NCBI GenBank assembly: GCA_949296775.1
Contig: CASFQA010000001.1
Coordinates: 434,001 to 498,000 of the forward strand
Origin: an uncultured bacterium
GTDB lineage: Bacteria > Bacillota_I > Bacilli_A > RFN20 > CAG-826
Length of the DNA stretch: 64,000 nt
Direction of reading: 5' to 3'
Shown here in pieces: positions 52,233-62,175 of this stretch (position 1 is its first letter; every line of letters begins with the position of its first letter). The translations under genes were made by a program, and so were the position numbers. Under the pieces are notes generated by a model. That model saw only the letters and a program-made list of their open reading frames with translations. It searched no databases and had not been told where the DNA came from.

Positions 52233-53605
52233 TTGGCCGCCTTCCCGAGTTTCAAGATGGCGTCGGCGTAAATGGCGATTTGGGCGTAGAGATCGGAAAG
52301 GTAGATGTATTCGTTGGGCGAATGGATGTCGCCGGGATGGTTCGGGAAGGCCGAGCCATAGGCGACGGTGTTCTTGGCCTCCTTGGCGTAGGTCCCTCCG
52401 CCGATGGCCATCGGCTTATCGAAATAACGATGGGTCATATGGCGGTAGCTCTTCATCAAAGTCGAGACCAAGGTCGATTTCTTGTCGTAAAGCAAGGGGG
52501 CGGTGTAGCTGGTGGAGGCGAAATTCATGTCGAGGTAATCCTCGGCTTTCCGGATATTGGATTGGCAATCGACCTGCTCGCCGAAGCGGTAATCCAAGGA
52601 AAGGGAGAGGCTATGCTTGGAGGAATCGTATTTGATCATCCCCGAGCAATAGGTGGATTTTCCTAATTCCTTGGCCTGATGCTCCCCGCCGAATATCGCC
52701 CCGTCGGCGGAAGCCGCGAAAAGGCCGAGCTTGGATAAGAAGGGGTTGTCGAGGGCGTTGCCTAAGGTCAAGCAGGCTTTGGCGATGGCCGATTCCCCAA
52801 GCTCCGGGGTCGAGGCGTGGGCGCTTTTCCCTTTGAAAACAGCGATCCCGAGCGTCCCTTCCTCGCTATAATCGCCTAAAGACGGATCGGCTTTGAAGGC
52901 GGCTTTGACTTTCTTATTGGCCAACATGGTGACCATCACCTTGTCGCAGACCGCGTTATAGGCCGCCCCGCCTTCGATGGCGATGATCGGGGAAAGGTCG
53001 ATCGATTTCAGGAAATTCCCATGGACGATCCCCTTCTCGGCGTAGATGAGCGGGAAGTCGGCGTCGGGGGTGAACCCGAGGGCGCAGTCTTCCTTTTTGG
53101 CTTGGGCGAAGTAATGCTCTAAGCAAGAGGACCCCCTTTCCTCATCGCCGCCGGCGACCAGCCGGACCCGGTAGCCGTCGATGAGCCCGTTGTCCTTTAA
53201 AAGCTTCATCGCGTAATAAGCCGCCACCAAGGGGCCTTTGTCGTCGCTCGTCCCCCGGCCGATCATCTTCCTTTCCTTCCCCTCGCCGACGATTTTGCCC
53301 GCGAAGGGGGGATAGTCCCATTTCCCGGTCGCCGGGACGACGTCGAGGTGGGCGTAGATCCCGATCAGGGGGCCGTTCTCGCCAATCGACACCTCGGCGC
53401 AGCGGCCTAAGGTCTTCTCGGTCTTGAAGCCATGTTCCCTCGCGAGGGTCAAGAAAGCGTTCAATGCTTTGTCGACCCCTTGCCCGTAAGGGGCCGATGG
53501 GCCGCTGGTCTTCTCATCGTAGACCGAATCGATCTTGACGAGCTCTTGCAAGGTCAAGGTGGCGTTATGCTCGTAGTTTTTGGCGAGTTTTTTGAAGTTA
53601 GGCAT
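52229..53605 (-). CDS. pepV: M20 dipeptidase, PepV-like
   Basis: A 458-residue di-zinc exopeptidase that splits dipeptides in the cytosol. Zinc ligands: His in YAHLDVVPA, bridging Asp in GRGTSDDKGP, catalytic Glu pair in GGDEERGSS and Asp in FTPDADFP. The lid domain inserts at about 190-370, and the last His is in 'MAIGGGTYAKE..NTVAYG'. Length fits PepV (about 470). TAGGAG precedes the start. Confidence 0.93.
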   Translation of the reverse strand: MPNFKKLAKNYEHNATLTLQELVKIDSVYDEKTSGPSAPYGQGVDKALNAFLTLAREHGFKTEKTLGRCAEVSIGENGPLIGIYAHLDVVPATGKWDYPPFAGKIVGEGKERKMIGRGTSDDKGPLVAAYYAMKLLKDNGLIDGYRVRLVAGGDEERGSSCLEHYFAQAKKEDCALGFTPDADFPLIYAEKGIVHGNFLKSIDLSPIIAIEGGAAYNAVCDKVMVTMLANKKVKAAFKADPSLGDYSEEGTLGIAVFKGKSAHASTPELGESAIAKACLTLGNALDNPFLSKLGLFAASADGAIFGGEHQAKELGKSTYCSGMIKYDSSKHSLSLSLDYRFGEQVDCQSNIRKAEDYLDMNFASTSYTAPLLYDKKSTLVSTLMKSYRHMTHRYFDKPMAIGGGTYAKEAKNTVAYGSAFPNHPGDIHSPNEYIYLSDLYAQIAIYADAILKLGKAAK

Positions 53606-53615
53606 GGGTATTCTC

Positions 53616-54317
53616 CTATATGGATGAAGTGAGGCCGGCTTTCTTTAAAGCCAGATAGAGGGCCGGGGTCAAGAAGGCGGCGAGCCCGCATTCCCCCGCC
53701 GCCCCCAAAAGGATGCAGGTGAGGAAGGTCAGGGCCGTCCCCTGCCCCAAGGGCGAGGAGCTGCCCAGGTATCCCGCGACCTCGCTTGGGAAGAAAATAT
53801 AGAGGTCGAGGAAGACGAGGCCGGTGTGCAAAACGGTGAGCGCCCCCGCGGCCAAGGCTAAGTATAGGCTTTCTTTCCCCGAATGGGAAATTTTCCTTAT
53901 AAAGGAAAAGAGGAGGCCGGCGAGGAAGCCGAACAACAGCCGCGGCGGGATGGCGGTCCAAGGGTAGATGAAAAGGAGGTTGAACCCCGCCCCTTGCAGC
54001 ATCGCCTGCAGCAACGAGCAGACCCCGAAGACCAAGCCGTAGAAAGCCCCGCGCTTCGCCCCGAATAGGCAAGCCCCGACCAAGACGGGGATGTGGAGGA
54101 GGGTGAAGGAAAGGAAGGGGGTGACGAAGATGAACCCCATGTTGGGGACGAAGGTCATGATGACCAATAAGGCGATGATGACGGCGTCGGCGCTCATCCG
54201 CTTGATGGCAAGCCCTTTGTCTTTCTCCTTCGGAAAGGCGCGGGCGAAGAAAACGGCGGTCAATAGGAGCAAGACGCAAAGCAGGATCAAACCTGAAAGC
54301 TGTAAGTAATTATTCAT
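53616..54317 (-). CDS. ECF transporter S component, vitamin uptake
   Basis: A 233-residue membrane protein with six or seven helices. The first helix (about 6-25) and a basic loop are followed by 'ADAVIIALLVIMTFVPNMGF' and 'HIPVLVGACLFGAKRGAFYGLVFG', the typical ECF S-component pattern. It would bind a vitamin and join the shared EcfAA'T module, which is not in this window. It lies between coaX (eight-base overlap) and an operon ending in pncB, so pantothenate is the best guess and nicotinate the alternative. Confidence 0.8.
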   Translation of the reverse strand: MNNYLQLSGLILLCVLLLLTAVFFARAFPKEKDKGLAIKRMSADAVIIALLVIMTFVPNMGFIFVTPFLSFTLLHIPVLVGACLFGAKRGAFYGLVFGVCSLLQAMLQGAGFNLLFIYPWTAIPPRLLFGFLAGLLFSFIRKISHSGKESLYLALAAGALTVLHTGLVFLDLYIFFPSEVAGYLGSSSPLGQGTALTFLTCILLGAAGECGLAAFLTPALYLALKKAGLTSSI

Positions 54318-55068
54318 GCCGATTCCTCGAATAAATCGATTCCAAGCCCCTTAAAAGAAGGTCGCGGTCATAAAGGTAAGACGGCAGCAGCTCACGGACG
54401 AACTCGGCATAGCCTCCGGTCAAGACGAAGGAAGGGGAGATGAGGTTTTTCCCGATCTCGCTTCCGATCTCCTTTATCCCGGCCGCCGTCCCGAAAAGCA
54501 GGCCCGACTGGATGGCGGAGACGGTGTCGCGGCCAAGCGGGGAGGCGGGGATTTGATAGGCGACTTTCGGGAGGGCCGCCGTCCCCGAGCTAAGGGCGTT
54601 CATCCCGAGCCCCACCCCCGGCATGATCGAGACCCCGATGAACCCTTTGCCTCGGGAAAAGGCGATGATTTTGGTCGCGGTCCCCAGATCGGCGATGACG
54701 CAGTCGCCTTCATAAGTCGAATAGGCCCCGGCGCAATCGGCGACCAGATCGTTCCCGACTTCGCTCGGGACCGGGACATCGATCCGGATCCCGGTTTTGA
54801 GTTTTTTCCCCAGTATCAACGGTTCGATATGGAAAAGATCCCGCAGAAGGGCGGAATAAATATCGGTATAGAGGGGGACGACCGAGCAGATGATGGCCCC
54901 GGTGACGTCCTCTTTTCTTATGCCCTGGTCTTTGCAATAGAGGGAGAGGCGGGTCCTTTCCTCGTCGATGGTCCCCCCTTCTTTGAAATGGGCGACATAA
55001 AGAAGCTTCCCCTGCTCGAAGAAGCCGATGTCGGTCAAGGTGTTGCCGACGTCGATGCAGATGATCAT
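54310..55068 (-). CDS. coaX: Type III pantothenate kinase
   Basis: A 252-residue ASKHA-fold kinase for the first step of CoA synthesis. The phosphate loop is 'IDVGNTLTDIGFF' (4-16), the catalytic region 'NDLVADCAGAYSTYEGDCVIADLGTATKI' and 'GVSIMPGVGLGMNALSSGTAALP' are typical. Start at ATG 55068, where the family starts; the longer reading from 55155 adds 29 unlike residues. GGAGGT lies about 13 bases before. First gene of the six-gene operon. Confidence 0.95.
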   Translation of the reverse strand: MIICIDVGNTLTDIGFFEQGKLLYVAHFKEGGTIDEERTRLSLYCKDQGIRKEDVTGAIICSVVPLYTDIYSALLRDLFHIEPLILGKKLKTGIRIDVPVPSEVGNDLVADCAGAYSTYEGDCVIADLGTATKIIAFSRGKGFIGVSIMPGVGLGMNALSSGTAALPKVAYQIPASPLGRDTVSAIQSGLLFGTAAGIKEIGSEIGKNLISPSFVLTGGYAEFVRELLPSYLYDRDLLLRGLESIYSRNRHE

Positions 55069-55640
55069 GTTTGGTTTCGCTACCTCCGGCTTCAGCCCGC
55101 CATGGCGGTGCCTAGCGAGGCTATGATACGCGCCCGCGACCCATTTTGCTAACAAAAGGGTTAGGCAAGGCGCAATCCGCTAAGCAGGTAATCGCCACGA
55201 CCAGCGCCCCAGCGGGGCGGCGATATCCGTATTCGGCGCCGGCGAGTACGATGAAGAGGCAAGGGAGATTGACGTTCTTGATCGTAGATCGAAAAGACGC
55301 GGCATTTCGCGATAAGCAATTTATAAGGGGCGACATCGGCGAGGGAAAGCAAATATTGCCTCGCTTATTCGTCTGGAAATTCGACGGCGCTGCGGGCTTT
55401 TTGCTTGGCGGAAGGGTTTTGCTGCATCCTTTCGCCCCACGATCAAACTCGCCCCCAAGGACGCTAATTTTAGATCAAGCCCGGCGTCGATAATTCGTTT
55501 TCGGCAAATCTTATCTCCGATGGATTTATGAGGATTTGCCGAGTCAAATCAAGCACAATTTTTGAACTTTGCCGTGTTTTAGTTTGTGTTTTTGCATTCG
55601 AAAAATCGAGGCATAACCCTATTGATTGGCAAGAAAACGC
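55069..55640. other. Intergenic region with no confident gene
   Basis: Only short open frames on both strands, with no recognisable protein, start signal or bias, so I call none. There is a perfect 10-bp inverted repeat TCGGCAAATC (55501-55510) / GATTTGCCGA (55533-55542) around a 22-base loop. The last 130 bases before the leuS stop are A+T-rich. A TATCAT at 55121-55126 (minus) may be the -10 of the coaX operon. The middle could be a decayed gene. Confidence 0.4.
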
Positions 55641-58049
55641 TTAAGCGACGACGATGTTTAAGATCCGACCGGGGACGAAGATGACCTTTTTGATGGACTT
55701 GCCCTCTAGATAAAGCTTGATTTTGCTAGAGGAAGAGGCTTCCTTTACGGCCCCGTCTTGATCGATGGACGCATCCATCTCGATGACGTCGCGGGTTTTC
55801 CCGTTTATCGAGACGGCGATCTTCTTTTTGGCGATGACGAGGTGGCTCGGATCGTAGCTCGGCCAGGGTTCGTAGGTGATGAGGCCATCATGGCCCAAGC
55901 GGTTCCACATCTGCTCGCCGACGAAGGGGCAGACGCAGGAGAAGATCTTGACGAACCCTTCGAGATAGGGCTTATAGACCGACTTGGCCTTATAGCATTC
56001 GTTGACGAACACCATCATGGCCGAGATGGCGGTGTTGAAGGCCAAGGATTCGTAATCCTCGGTGCACTTCTTGACCAGGCTCGCGTAGGCATAATCCAAA
56101 CCATGGTCATTCTCCCCGCTGATGAGCTTGGACATGTTCTCGTCATCGATGAGCCGATAGACCCGCTCGATGAAGCGTTTGGCCCCGTCAAGCCCAGTGG
56201 TCGACCAAGGCTTGGCTTCCTCCAAAGGACCGGCGAACATCTCGAATAGCCGCAAGGCGTCGGCCCCGTGGGATTTGACGATGTCATCGGGGTTCACGAC
56301 GTTGCCCCGGCTTTTCGACATCTTCTCCCCGTTGGCCCCGAGGATCATCCCTTGGTGGAAGAGCTTCTTAAAAGGCTCTTCGCAGGAGACGACCCCGATG
56401 TCGAAGAGGAATTTATGCCAGAACCGGGCATAAAGCAGATGCAATACCGCATGCTCGGCCCCGCCGACGTAAAGGTCGACCGGGAGCCAGTGGTCCAATA
56501 GCTTCTTATCGGCCAAGGCCTCTTCGTTATGGGGGTCGATGTAACGGATATAGTACCAGCAGGACCCGGCCCACTGAGGCATGGTGTTGGTCTCCCTTTC
56601 CCCGCGCCGGCCGTCTTCGGCGGTATAGGAAAGCCAGTCCTCGCCGGCTTTCGAAAGCGGCGGCTTCCCGTCTTTGCTCGGGGAATAGGAATCGAGCTCG
56701 GGCAGGACCAATGGCAGTTGATCGTCGGGAAGCGGGTACTCGGTCCCGTCATCCAGCCGGACGACCGGGATCGGCTCGCCCCAGTAACGCTGACGGGAGA
56801 AGATCCAGTCGCGGAGCTTGTAGTTGATGACCTTCTTGCCCTTCCCCATTGCCTCAAGATGGGCGATGATGGCCGCCTTGGCGTCCTCGCTATTAAGCCC
56901 ATCGGCGTAATCGGAGTTGATGTGCTTGCCATCCTCGACGTAGGCGGCTTCGCTTATGTCGCCCTCAAGGACCGGAATCATCGGCAAGCCATGCTTTTTG
57001 GCGAATTCATAGTCCCGCTCGTCGTGGGCCGGGACGGCCATGACGGCCCCCGAGCCGTAGGAGCCGAGGACGTAATCGGCGACGTAGACCGGGACTTGCT
57101 TCCCGTTGATCGGATTGATGGCATAGGCCCCGGTGAAGACCCCGGTTTTGCCTTTGACGTCTTTGCTCCGGGCTAAGTCGCTCCGCGATTTGGCCTCGGA
57201 TACATAGGATTCGACGGATTCTTTTTGCTCGGGGGTGGTGATTTTCTCAATCAGCGGGTGTTCGGGGGCGAGGCAGCAATAAGTGCAGCCGAATAACGTG
57301 TCGGCCCGGGTGGTGAACACCTTAAACGAGCCGGCCCCGCCGACGAGGTCGAACTCGATCTCGGCCCCGATCGATTTGCCGATCCAGTTTTTCTGCATGT
57401 CCAAAGTCGACTTCGGCCAGTCAAGGAGCGACAAATCCTCTTCGAGCCTCTCGGCATAGGCGGTGATCTTGAGCATCCATTGCCGCATCGGCATCCGGAT
57501 GACCGGATACCCGCCCCGCTCGGAGACCCCGTCTTTGACTTCCTCGTTGGCGAGGACGGTCCCGAGTTCCGGGCAATAGTTGACCGGGACGTTGGAGACG
57601 TAGGCTAAATCATGCCGAAGCAATTGGGCGAAGATCCATTGGGTCCATTTGTAATAACCCGGGTCGATGGTCGCGATCTCCTTGCTCCAGTCGTAGGAGA
57701 AGCCGAGGTCTTTGATCTGCTGCTTGAAATGGGCGATGTTCTGCCTCGTGAACCCTTCGGGGTGGACGTTGTTCTTGATGGCGAATTGCTCAGCCGGCAA
57801 GCCAAAGGCGTCCCAGCCCATCGGATGGAGGACGTTATAGCCTTGCATCCGCTTCATCCGGGCGATGATATCGGTCGCGGTGTAGCCTTCGGGGTGGCCG
57901 ACGTGGAGCCCTTGGCCCGAGGGATAGGGGAACATGTCGAGGACGTAATATTTGGGACGGGAGAAATCATGGACGTCGCAATAGAAGGCGTCCTGCTCCT
58001 CCCATGCCTTTTTCCATTTGTTCTCAATCGAAGTGAAATCGTAGCTCAT
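55641..58049 (-). CDS. leuS: Leucyl-tRNA synthetase
   Basis: An 802-residue class I synthetase. HIGH motif as [10 protein letters not shown] (48-57), the CP1 editing domain (about 220-420, with 'TRADTLFG' and '[19 protein letters not shown]'), KMSKSRGN near 575 and the anticodon-binding C-part. Full length for the bacterial type. The ATG follows a perfect TATAAT by eight bases, with no Shine-Dalgarno and no T-box, so its mRNA is nearly leaderless. This contrasts with thrS. Confidence 0.97.
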   Translation of the reverse strand: MSYDFTSIENKWKKAWEEQDAFYCDVHDFSRPKYYVLDMFPYPSGQGLHVGHPEGYTATDIIARMKRMQGYNVLHPMGWDAFGLPAEQFAIKNNVHPEGFTRQNIAHFKQQIKDLGFSYDWSKEIATIDPGYYKWTQWIFAQLLRHDLAYVSNVPVNYCPELGTVLANEEVKDGVSERGGYPVIRMPMRQWMLKITAYAERLEEDLSLLDWPKSTLDMQKNWIGKSIGAEIEFDLVGGAGSFKVFTTRADTLFGCTYCCLAPEHPLIEKITTPEQKESVESYVSEAKSRSDLARSKDVKGKTGVFTGAYAINPINGKQVPVYVADYVLGSYGSGAVMAVPAHDERDYEFAKKHGLPMIPVLEGDISEAAYVEDGKHINSDYADGLNSEDAKAAIIAHLEAMGKGKKVINYKLRDWIFSRQRYWGEPIPVVRLDDGTEYPLPDDQLPLVLPELDSYSPSKDGKPPLSKAGEDWLSYTAEDGRRGERETNTMPQWAGSCWYYIRYIDPHNEEALADKKLLDHWLPVDLYVGGAEHAVLHLLYARFWHKFLFDIGVVSCEEPFKKLFHQGMILGANGEKMSKSRGNVVNPDDIVKSHGADALRLFEMFAGPLEEAKPWSTTGLDGAKRFIERVYRLIDDENMSKLISGENDHGLDYAYASLVKKCTEDYESLAFNTAISAMMVFVNECYKAKSVYKPYLEGFVKIFSCVCPFVGEQMWNRLGHDGLITYEPWPSYDPSHLVIAKKKIAVSINGKTRDVIEMDASIDQDGAVKEASSSSKIKLYLEGKSIKKVIFVPGRILNIVVA

Positions 58050-58057
58050 ACGCGGCG

Positions 58058-58063
58058 ATTATA
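58058..58063 (-). promoter_or_regulatory. -10 box of leuS, nearly leaderless
   Basis: TATAAT on the minus strand; ATG at 58049 gives a leader of about two bases. TTCCCC at a 17-base spacing is a poor -35. Confidence 0.6.
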
Positions 58064-58088
58064 GCCTTTATGCGGGCGCGGGGGAAGG

Positions 58089-59417
58089 TCAATCCAATAG
58101 ACCGGCCATATAGAGAGGCAAGTAGGTGATACCCTCCTCCTTTTTGCTATCCTTTGTCCAAAGGACGGTCGGGGAAACAAGAATCGAGGAATGCTCCTTC
58201 ATCGCCCGTTTCAAGGAGGATAGGCTATAAGCTTCCGTTGACTTCACCTCGATCGGCATAAGCTTCTTCCCCCGCCGCAAAAGGAAATCCAATTCGTAAC
58301 GATGCTTTGAATCGTCACGGAAAGCGTAGTAATAAAGCCGACGGCCTGAGGAGGCGAAAGCCTGGGCGACGGCATTTTCATAGATGTAGCCTTGGTTGGT
58401 TGAAAGGGTATCGGAGATGATTGAACGGTAAATATCGCTTCCCCCTCCTTCTTGGTCATTGTAAATATCAGAGATGAGCAAGCCGGTGTCGGAGAAATAC
58501 AGCTTGAAGCAATTATCATCGCGAAGCCGTTTCATATTAACGTTGAGTTCGGTGAGGTCATAGGCCCGATGGAAGATCTGTGAGTCCTCCAAAGCCTTGA
58601 AGGTCATGCGAATAGTCGAATCGCTCGCTCCTCTTAGGGATGAAACCCGGAACCGGGAATTAACTAACCCTAGATTTGATGCGGCCGTATCGAATATATC
58701 GCCAGCTTTAAGGCCAAATTCATCATCTAACTTAGCCATATCCTGCCGATAAAGGCGAAGGATCTGTTGCTTTTGTCGGTCGGCGACGAAATGAAAGGGG
58801 TTGTCCAAAAAGGCGGCGACTACCTGTGGCATGCCCCCAGTCACCAAGTAATGCCGATATTCTTGAATGGCCTGTTTATGAAGCGCCGGCCCAAGACTCC
58901 GTTTATTTTCAAAGCATTGACGGACGAAATCGGCGAGAATCTTCTTGCCCCGAGCCCAAAGAAATTCCTCAAAGTCCATCGGATGGAGAGTGAAGGCATC
59001 TTCTTCGCTAGGGATAAACTGGGTATTAGTTTTCTTGTGAATGCTGATTAAGGAGCCAGTTTCGATGAAATCATAACGCCCATCCTTAACCAAATACTTG
59101 ATATAACTCCGAGCGAGGGGGAATTCCTGAACTTCATCAAAGATAATAAGCGATTCACGCGGAAAAAGCTCAGTATTGTAGTTTGCGCTTAAGGCGGAGA
59201 AAAAGTAGTCAAGGTCAGGAAGAAATTGAAAAGGATCGGTGGCTAGCGAAAGATCTTGGCTAAAGTTTACGAGAATATAAGAACGGTATTCCCTTTTGGC
59301 GAATTCCTCGGCCAAAGTCGACTTGCCGACGCGGCGAGCGCCCTCTATAAGCAGGGCGTACTTGCCATTGTCTTTCTTAAAGTCGAGAAGTTTCTGATAA
59401 GCTTTGCGTTCGAACAT
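58089..59417 (-). CDS. AAA ATPase, DUF4143 family, second member
   Basis: A 442-residue P-loop ATPase: Walker A GARRVGKST (26-34), Walker B 'LIIFDEVQ', 'FIETGSLIS' and 'VTGGMPQVV', then the C-terminal DUF4143 domain with 'HRYELDFLLRRGKKLMPIEVKS', which has the D-x(n)-E-x-K spacing of a PD-(D/E)XK nuclease fold. It is only distantly related to the ATPase at 45062. GAGGAAATT precedes the start. Three 33-bp-spaced repeats stand upstream of its promoter. Function unknown. Confidence 0.88.
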   Translation of the reverse strand: MFERKAYQKLLDFKKDNGKYALLIEGARRVGKSTLAEEFAKREYRSYILVNFSQDLSLATDPFQFLPDLDYFFSALSANYNTELFPRESLIIFDEVQEFPLARSYIKYLVKDGRYDFIETGSLISIHKKTNTQFIPSEEDAFTLHPMDFEEFLWARGKKILADFVRQCFENKRSLGPALHKQAIQEYRHYLVTGGMPQVVAAFLDNPFHFVADRQKQQILRLYRQDMAKLDDEFGLKAGDIFDTAASNLGLVNSRFRVSSLRGASDSTIRMTFKALEDSQIFHRAYDLTELNVNMKRLRDDNCFKLYFSDTGLLISDIYNDQEGGGSDIYRSIISDTLSTNQGYIYENAVAQAFASSGRRLYYYAFRDDSKHRYELDFLLRRGKKLMPIEVKSTEAYSLSSLKRAMKEHSSILVSPTVLWTKDSKKEEGITYLPLYMAGLLD

Positions 59418-59435
59418 TTTAATTTCCTCAGCAAA

Positions 59436-59463
59436 ATTCTAGCATTTTTTATAGCAATATCAA
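59436..59463 (-). promoter_or_regulatory. Promoter of the second DUF4143 gene
   Basis: TTGATA (59463-59458), 16-base spacer, TAGAAT (59441-59436) on the minus strand, with TGC just before the -10. Confidence 0.75.
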
Positions 59464-59479
59464 CATCTGTAGATTTGAG

Positions 59480-59563
59480 CCTGTAATTTCCGCAAGCGAT
59501 ATTTAGCATAAACCTGTAAATTCCGCAGGCTGTTTCTGCCTCAAAACTGCAATTTCCGCAGGT
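59480..59563. repeat. Three 18-bp palindromic repeats, 33-bp period
   Basis: Copies at 59480-59497, 59513-59530 and 59546-59563, each close to CCTGTAAATTCCGCAGGC and each roughly self-complementary. Starts are exactly 33 bases apart. They lie directly upstream of the -35 box of the DUF4143 gene, as regulator sites would. Confidence 0.85.
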
Positions 59564-59591
59564 AACCTAACCCAGGAAATTACCCCTAAAT

Positions 59592-59617
59592 AAAAAGCCC
59601 CGGGGCGACCCCGAGGC
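59592..59617 (-). terminator. Terminator of glgC-glgD-glgA
   Basis: On the minus strand GCCTCGGGG pairs with CCCCGGGGC (one mismatch), loop TCG, followed by TTTTTATTT. Confidence 0.88.
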
Positions 59618-59635
59618 CAAGATAAATAGCGGAAT

Positions 59636-61054
59636 TTACTTGCTGACGTAAAGGCGGAGATAGGCGGCGGCCGCTTTCTTCCAGGAATGGTCGCTCTTCA
59701 TGGCGTTCCGGCGCATCTTGAGCAACTCGGCTTTGTCCTTATACACCTCAAAGGCCCGGCTGACCCCGTAACGGAGCCCGCCGACGTCGTAGTCATTGAA
59801 GAGGAACCCATCGGGTTTATCCGAGAGATTGGGGTCTTCGATCGTATCGACCAGCCCCCCGACCGCCCGGGCGATCGGCAAGGTGCCGTAGCGCATCGCC
59901 ACCATCTGCCCGATGCCGCACGGCTCGAATAGCGACGGCATCAGGAAGAAGTCGGACCCGGAATAGATTAGGTGGGCCCGTTCGTTGGAATAGCCGATGT
60001 AAATGCAGACGTGCTCGGGATAAGCCCGGCGGAGGTCCTCAAGCCCCTGCTCAAGCCCGTATTCCCCTGAGCCCAAAACGAATATATAGCCCCCTTGATC
60101 GATGATCTCATGGGCTAAAGACAAGACGAGGTCGATGCCTTTTTGGAAGGTGAGGCGGGAGACGAGCCCAAACACCGGTCCGCCTAAATCGGGGAACATC
60201 GCGACGTCGAAGAGCCGTTTACGGCATTCCTTCTTCCCGGTCGTGACGTTGTTGACCGAGAAGTTCTTGTAGGCGAGCTCGTCGTGAAGCGGGTCCCACT
60301 CGTCGTAATCGATGCCATTGGCGATGCCGACGAACCGGTCGCCTTTCATCTGCAAGACGGTATCGAGGCCGAATCCCCCGATTGAAGTCAATAGCTCCTT
60401 GGCGTGATTGGGCGAGACGGTGGTGACGTAATCGCTGTAGACGATGCCGGTCTTCAAGGTCGAGACCATGCCCTCGAAGCGGACTTTGCCGTTGAAGTAG
60501 AGCTCATCGGAAAGCTCATAGAAATCATGGAGGAAATACCGGTCGATGACCCCTTTGAAGGCCGGGTTGTGGATGGTGTAGACGAATTTGGCCTTGGAGA
60601 AGGTCGGATCGAAGGCGTTCTGCTCCTTGATCAGGCAGGGGATCATGCCGGTCTGCCAATCGTGGCAATGGATGACGTCGGCTTGGAAGCCGATGTAGCC
60701 GAATAGCCCCCGGGCCGCCGTTTGGAAGAAGGCGAACCGCTCGCCGTCGTCCATATACCCATAGAGGGAAGAACGGCCGAAGTAATATTGGTTATCGATG
60801 AGGTAGAAGGCGATCCCATCGATCGAAGTCGAGTAGATGTCGGCATTTTGGTGGCGCCAACTTAGCGACACCGGATAGCTTCCGGCGTAATTGAACCGCT
60901 TCCCCTTGTTCCTGATCGATTGGTAGAAGGGGAGGACGCAGATGACCTCATGCCCTTCTTCGACCAATTCCTTCGACAAGGCGAAGACGACGTCGGCGAG
61001 ACCCCCCGACTTAGCGAGCGGGTTGATCTCGGAGGCGATCATGGCGATTTTCAT
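59636..61054 (-). CDS. glgA: Glycogen synthase
   Basis: A 472-residue GT5 enzyme that adds glucose from ADP-glucose to the glycogen chain. N-terminal 'NPLAKSGGLADV' (Lys15 is the ADP-glucose binding Lys), 'HCHDWQTGMIP', 'VSRLTFQKGIDL' and 'PSLFEPCGIGQMVAMRYG' with the catalytic Glu. Start overlaps glgD by four bases. Confidence 0.97.
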   Translation of the reverse strand: MKIAMIASEINPLAKSGGLADVVFALSKELVEEGHEVICVLPFYQSIRNKGKRFNYAGSYPVSLSWRHQNADIYSTSIDGIAFYLIDNQYYFGRSSLYGYMDDGERFAFFQTAARGLFGYIGFQADVIHCHDWQTGMIPCLIKEQNAFDPTFSKAKFVYTIHNPAFKGVIDRYFLHDFYELSDELYFNGKVRFEGMVSTLKTGIVYSDYVTTVSPNHAKELLTSIGGFGLDTVLQMKGDRFVGIANGIDYDEWDPLHDELAYKNFSVNNVTTGKKECRKRLFDVAMFPDLGGPVFGLVSRLTFQKGIDLVLSLAHEIIDQGGYIFVLGSGEYGLEQGLEDLRRAYPEHVCIYIGYSNERAHLIYSGSDFFLMPSLFEPCGIGQMVAMRYGTLPIARAVGGLVDTIEDPNLSDKPDGFLFNDYDVGGLRYGVSRAFEVYKDKAELLKMRRNAMKSDHSWKKAAAAYLRLYVSK

Positions 61055-62175
61055 AGAATGGCTCCTTGGGCGACGTAGACCGGGTTATTGGGGGTGCCGG
61101 TGACTTTGTGCGACCGGGTGATGATGGCGTATTTGTCGACTAAGGCGTTGCTGACCATCGCCCCATCGCCGATCATCGAGGAGGAGAGGATGATCGAGTC
61201 CTTGACGACCGCGGTCTTGGCGACCTTGACGTTCCGGCCGACGATCGAGTTGATGACCGTCCCCTCGACCACCGCCCCATTGGCGACGAAGGAATTGGAG
61301 ACGACCGCCTCCTTCCCATACATCGCCGGCGGGGTGTCATGGGTTAAGGTATAGATCGGCCAATCGTCGCGGAATAAGGCTTTGGAGTTGGCCTCGTCGA
61401 AGAGCTCGAACGAGTATTCCATATAATGTTTGAAGCTATCGATCGCCCGGACGAAGCCGTCGTAGACATAGACATGGGGCCGGGTGCCGCCCGATTCCCG
61501 CCCGACGGCATAGATAAGCGAATCGAGGCTCAGGGTCGGGTTTTTGGGGGCGTAACGGTGGATCATGTCGGCCAAAACCGTCCGGTTGACGACGTAGACC
61601 CCAAGGCTCGCCAAGCAAGGCCCTTCGATGGTCCCGTCGTTATCGCGGACATCCTCGACATAACCCGATGAGCCGATCGAGATGATCGATTCCTTGAGGA
61701 ATTCCTTCCGCGCGTCGAGGCAACGGGTGGCGACGACGGTGACTTTGTCTTTCCGCCGGATATGCTCGGCCAAAATCGGCCGGACGTCGATCGAGCCGAC
61801 GATATGGGAGGGGGCGATGATGATATAGGAGGCGTCGGAGTCATAGAGGACCCAATCGTTCTCCCGGATGTTGTTGATGTCGGTATTGGTCTCGGGATGG
61901 AGATGGGCCGGCTCGTTGTACATGACGATCTCCTGCCCGATCTTGGTGTTGTTGACCCAAGCATCCATCGAGCCAAGGTGCTTCATGACCGAGCGGAGGT
62001 GGTCCTTGACCAGGATCCCGACCGTCTCGATGCCGGCGTTGCAGAAGGCCGAAAGCGGGAAGTCGACGAAAGCGTAACGGCCGAGGAAGGAGAAGGAGCC
62101 CAGCGGGCGATTGTCGGTAAGCGGGCTGATCTCCGGGTCGGCGTGGAGATTGACGATGCCGATGACGTTGTTCAT
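61051..62175 (-). CDS. glgD: GlgD, regulatory subunit of ADP-glucose pyrophosphorylase
   Basis: A 374-residue paralogue of GlgC. It keeps the overall fold and the left-handed beta-helix end ('VVEGTVINSIVGRNVKVAKTAVVKDSIIL'), but the N-terminus lacks the GGxGTRL pyrophosphate loop, so it is probably inactive alone. In Bacillota GlgC and GlgD form a mixed enzyme. Four-base overlaps on both sides. Confidence 0.95.
   Translation of the reverse strand: MNNVIGIVNLHADPEISPLTDNRPLGSFSFLGRYAFVDFPLSAFCNAGIETVGILVKDHLRSVMKHLGSMDAWVNNTKIGQEIVMYNEPAHLHPETNTDINNIRENDWVLYDSDASYIIIAPSHIVGSIDVRPILAEHIRRKDKVTVVATRCLDARKEFLKESIISIGSSGYVEDVRDNDGTIEGPCLASLGVYVVNRTVLADMIHRYAPKNPTLSLDSLIYAVGRESGGTRPHVYVYDGFVRAIDSFKHYMEYSFELFDEANSKALFRDDWPIYTLTHDTPPAMYGKEAVVSNSFVANGAVVEGTVINSIVGRNVKVAKTAVVKDSIILSSSMIGDGAMVSNALVDKYAIITRSHKVTGTPNNPVYVAQGAIL

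Noticed and set aside
55121-55352. Short minus-strand open frames between coaX and leuS
   Set aside because: No start signals, mutual overlap in different frames and no recognisable protein.
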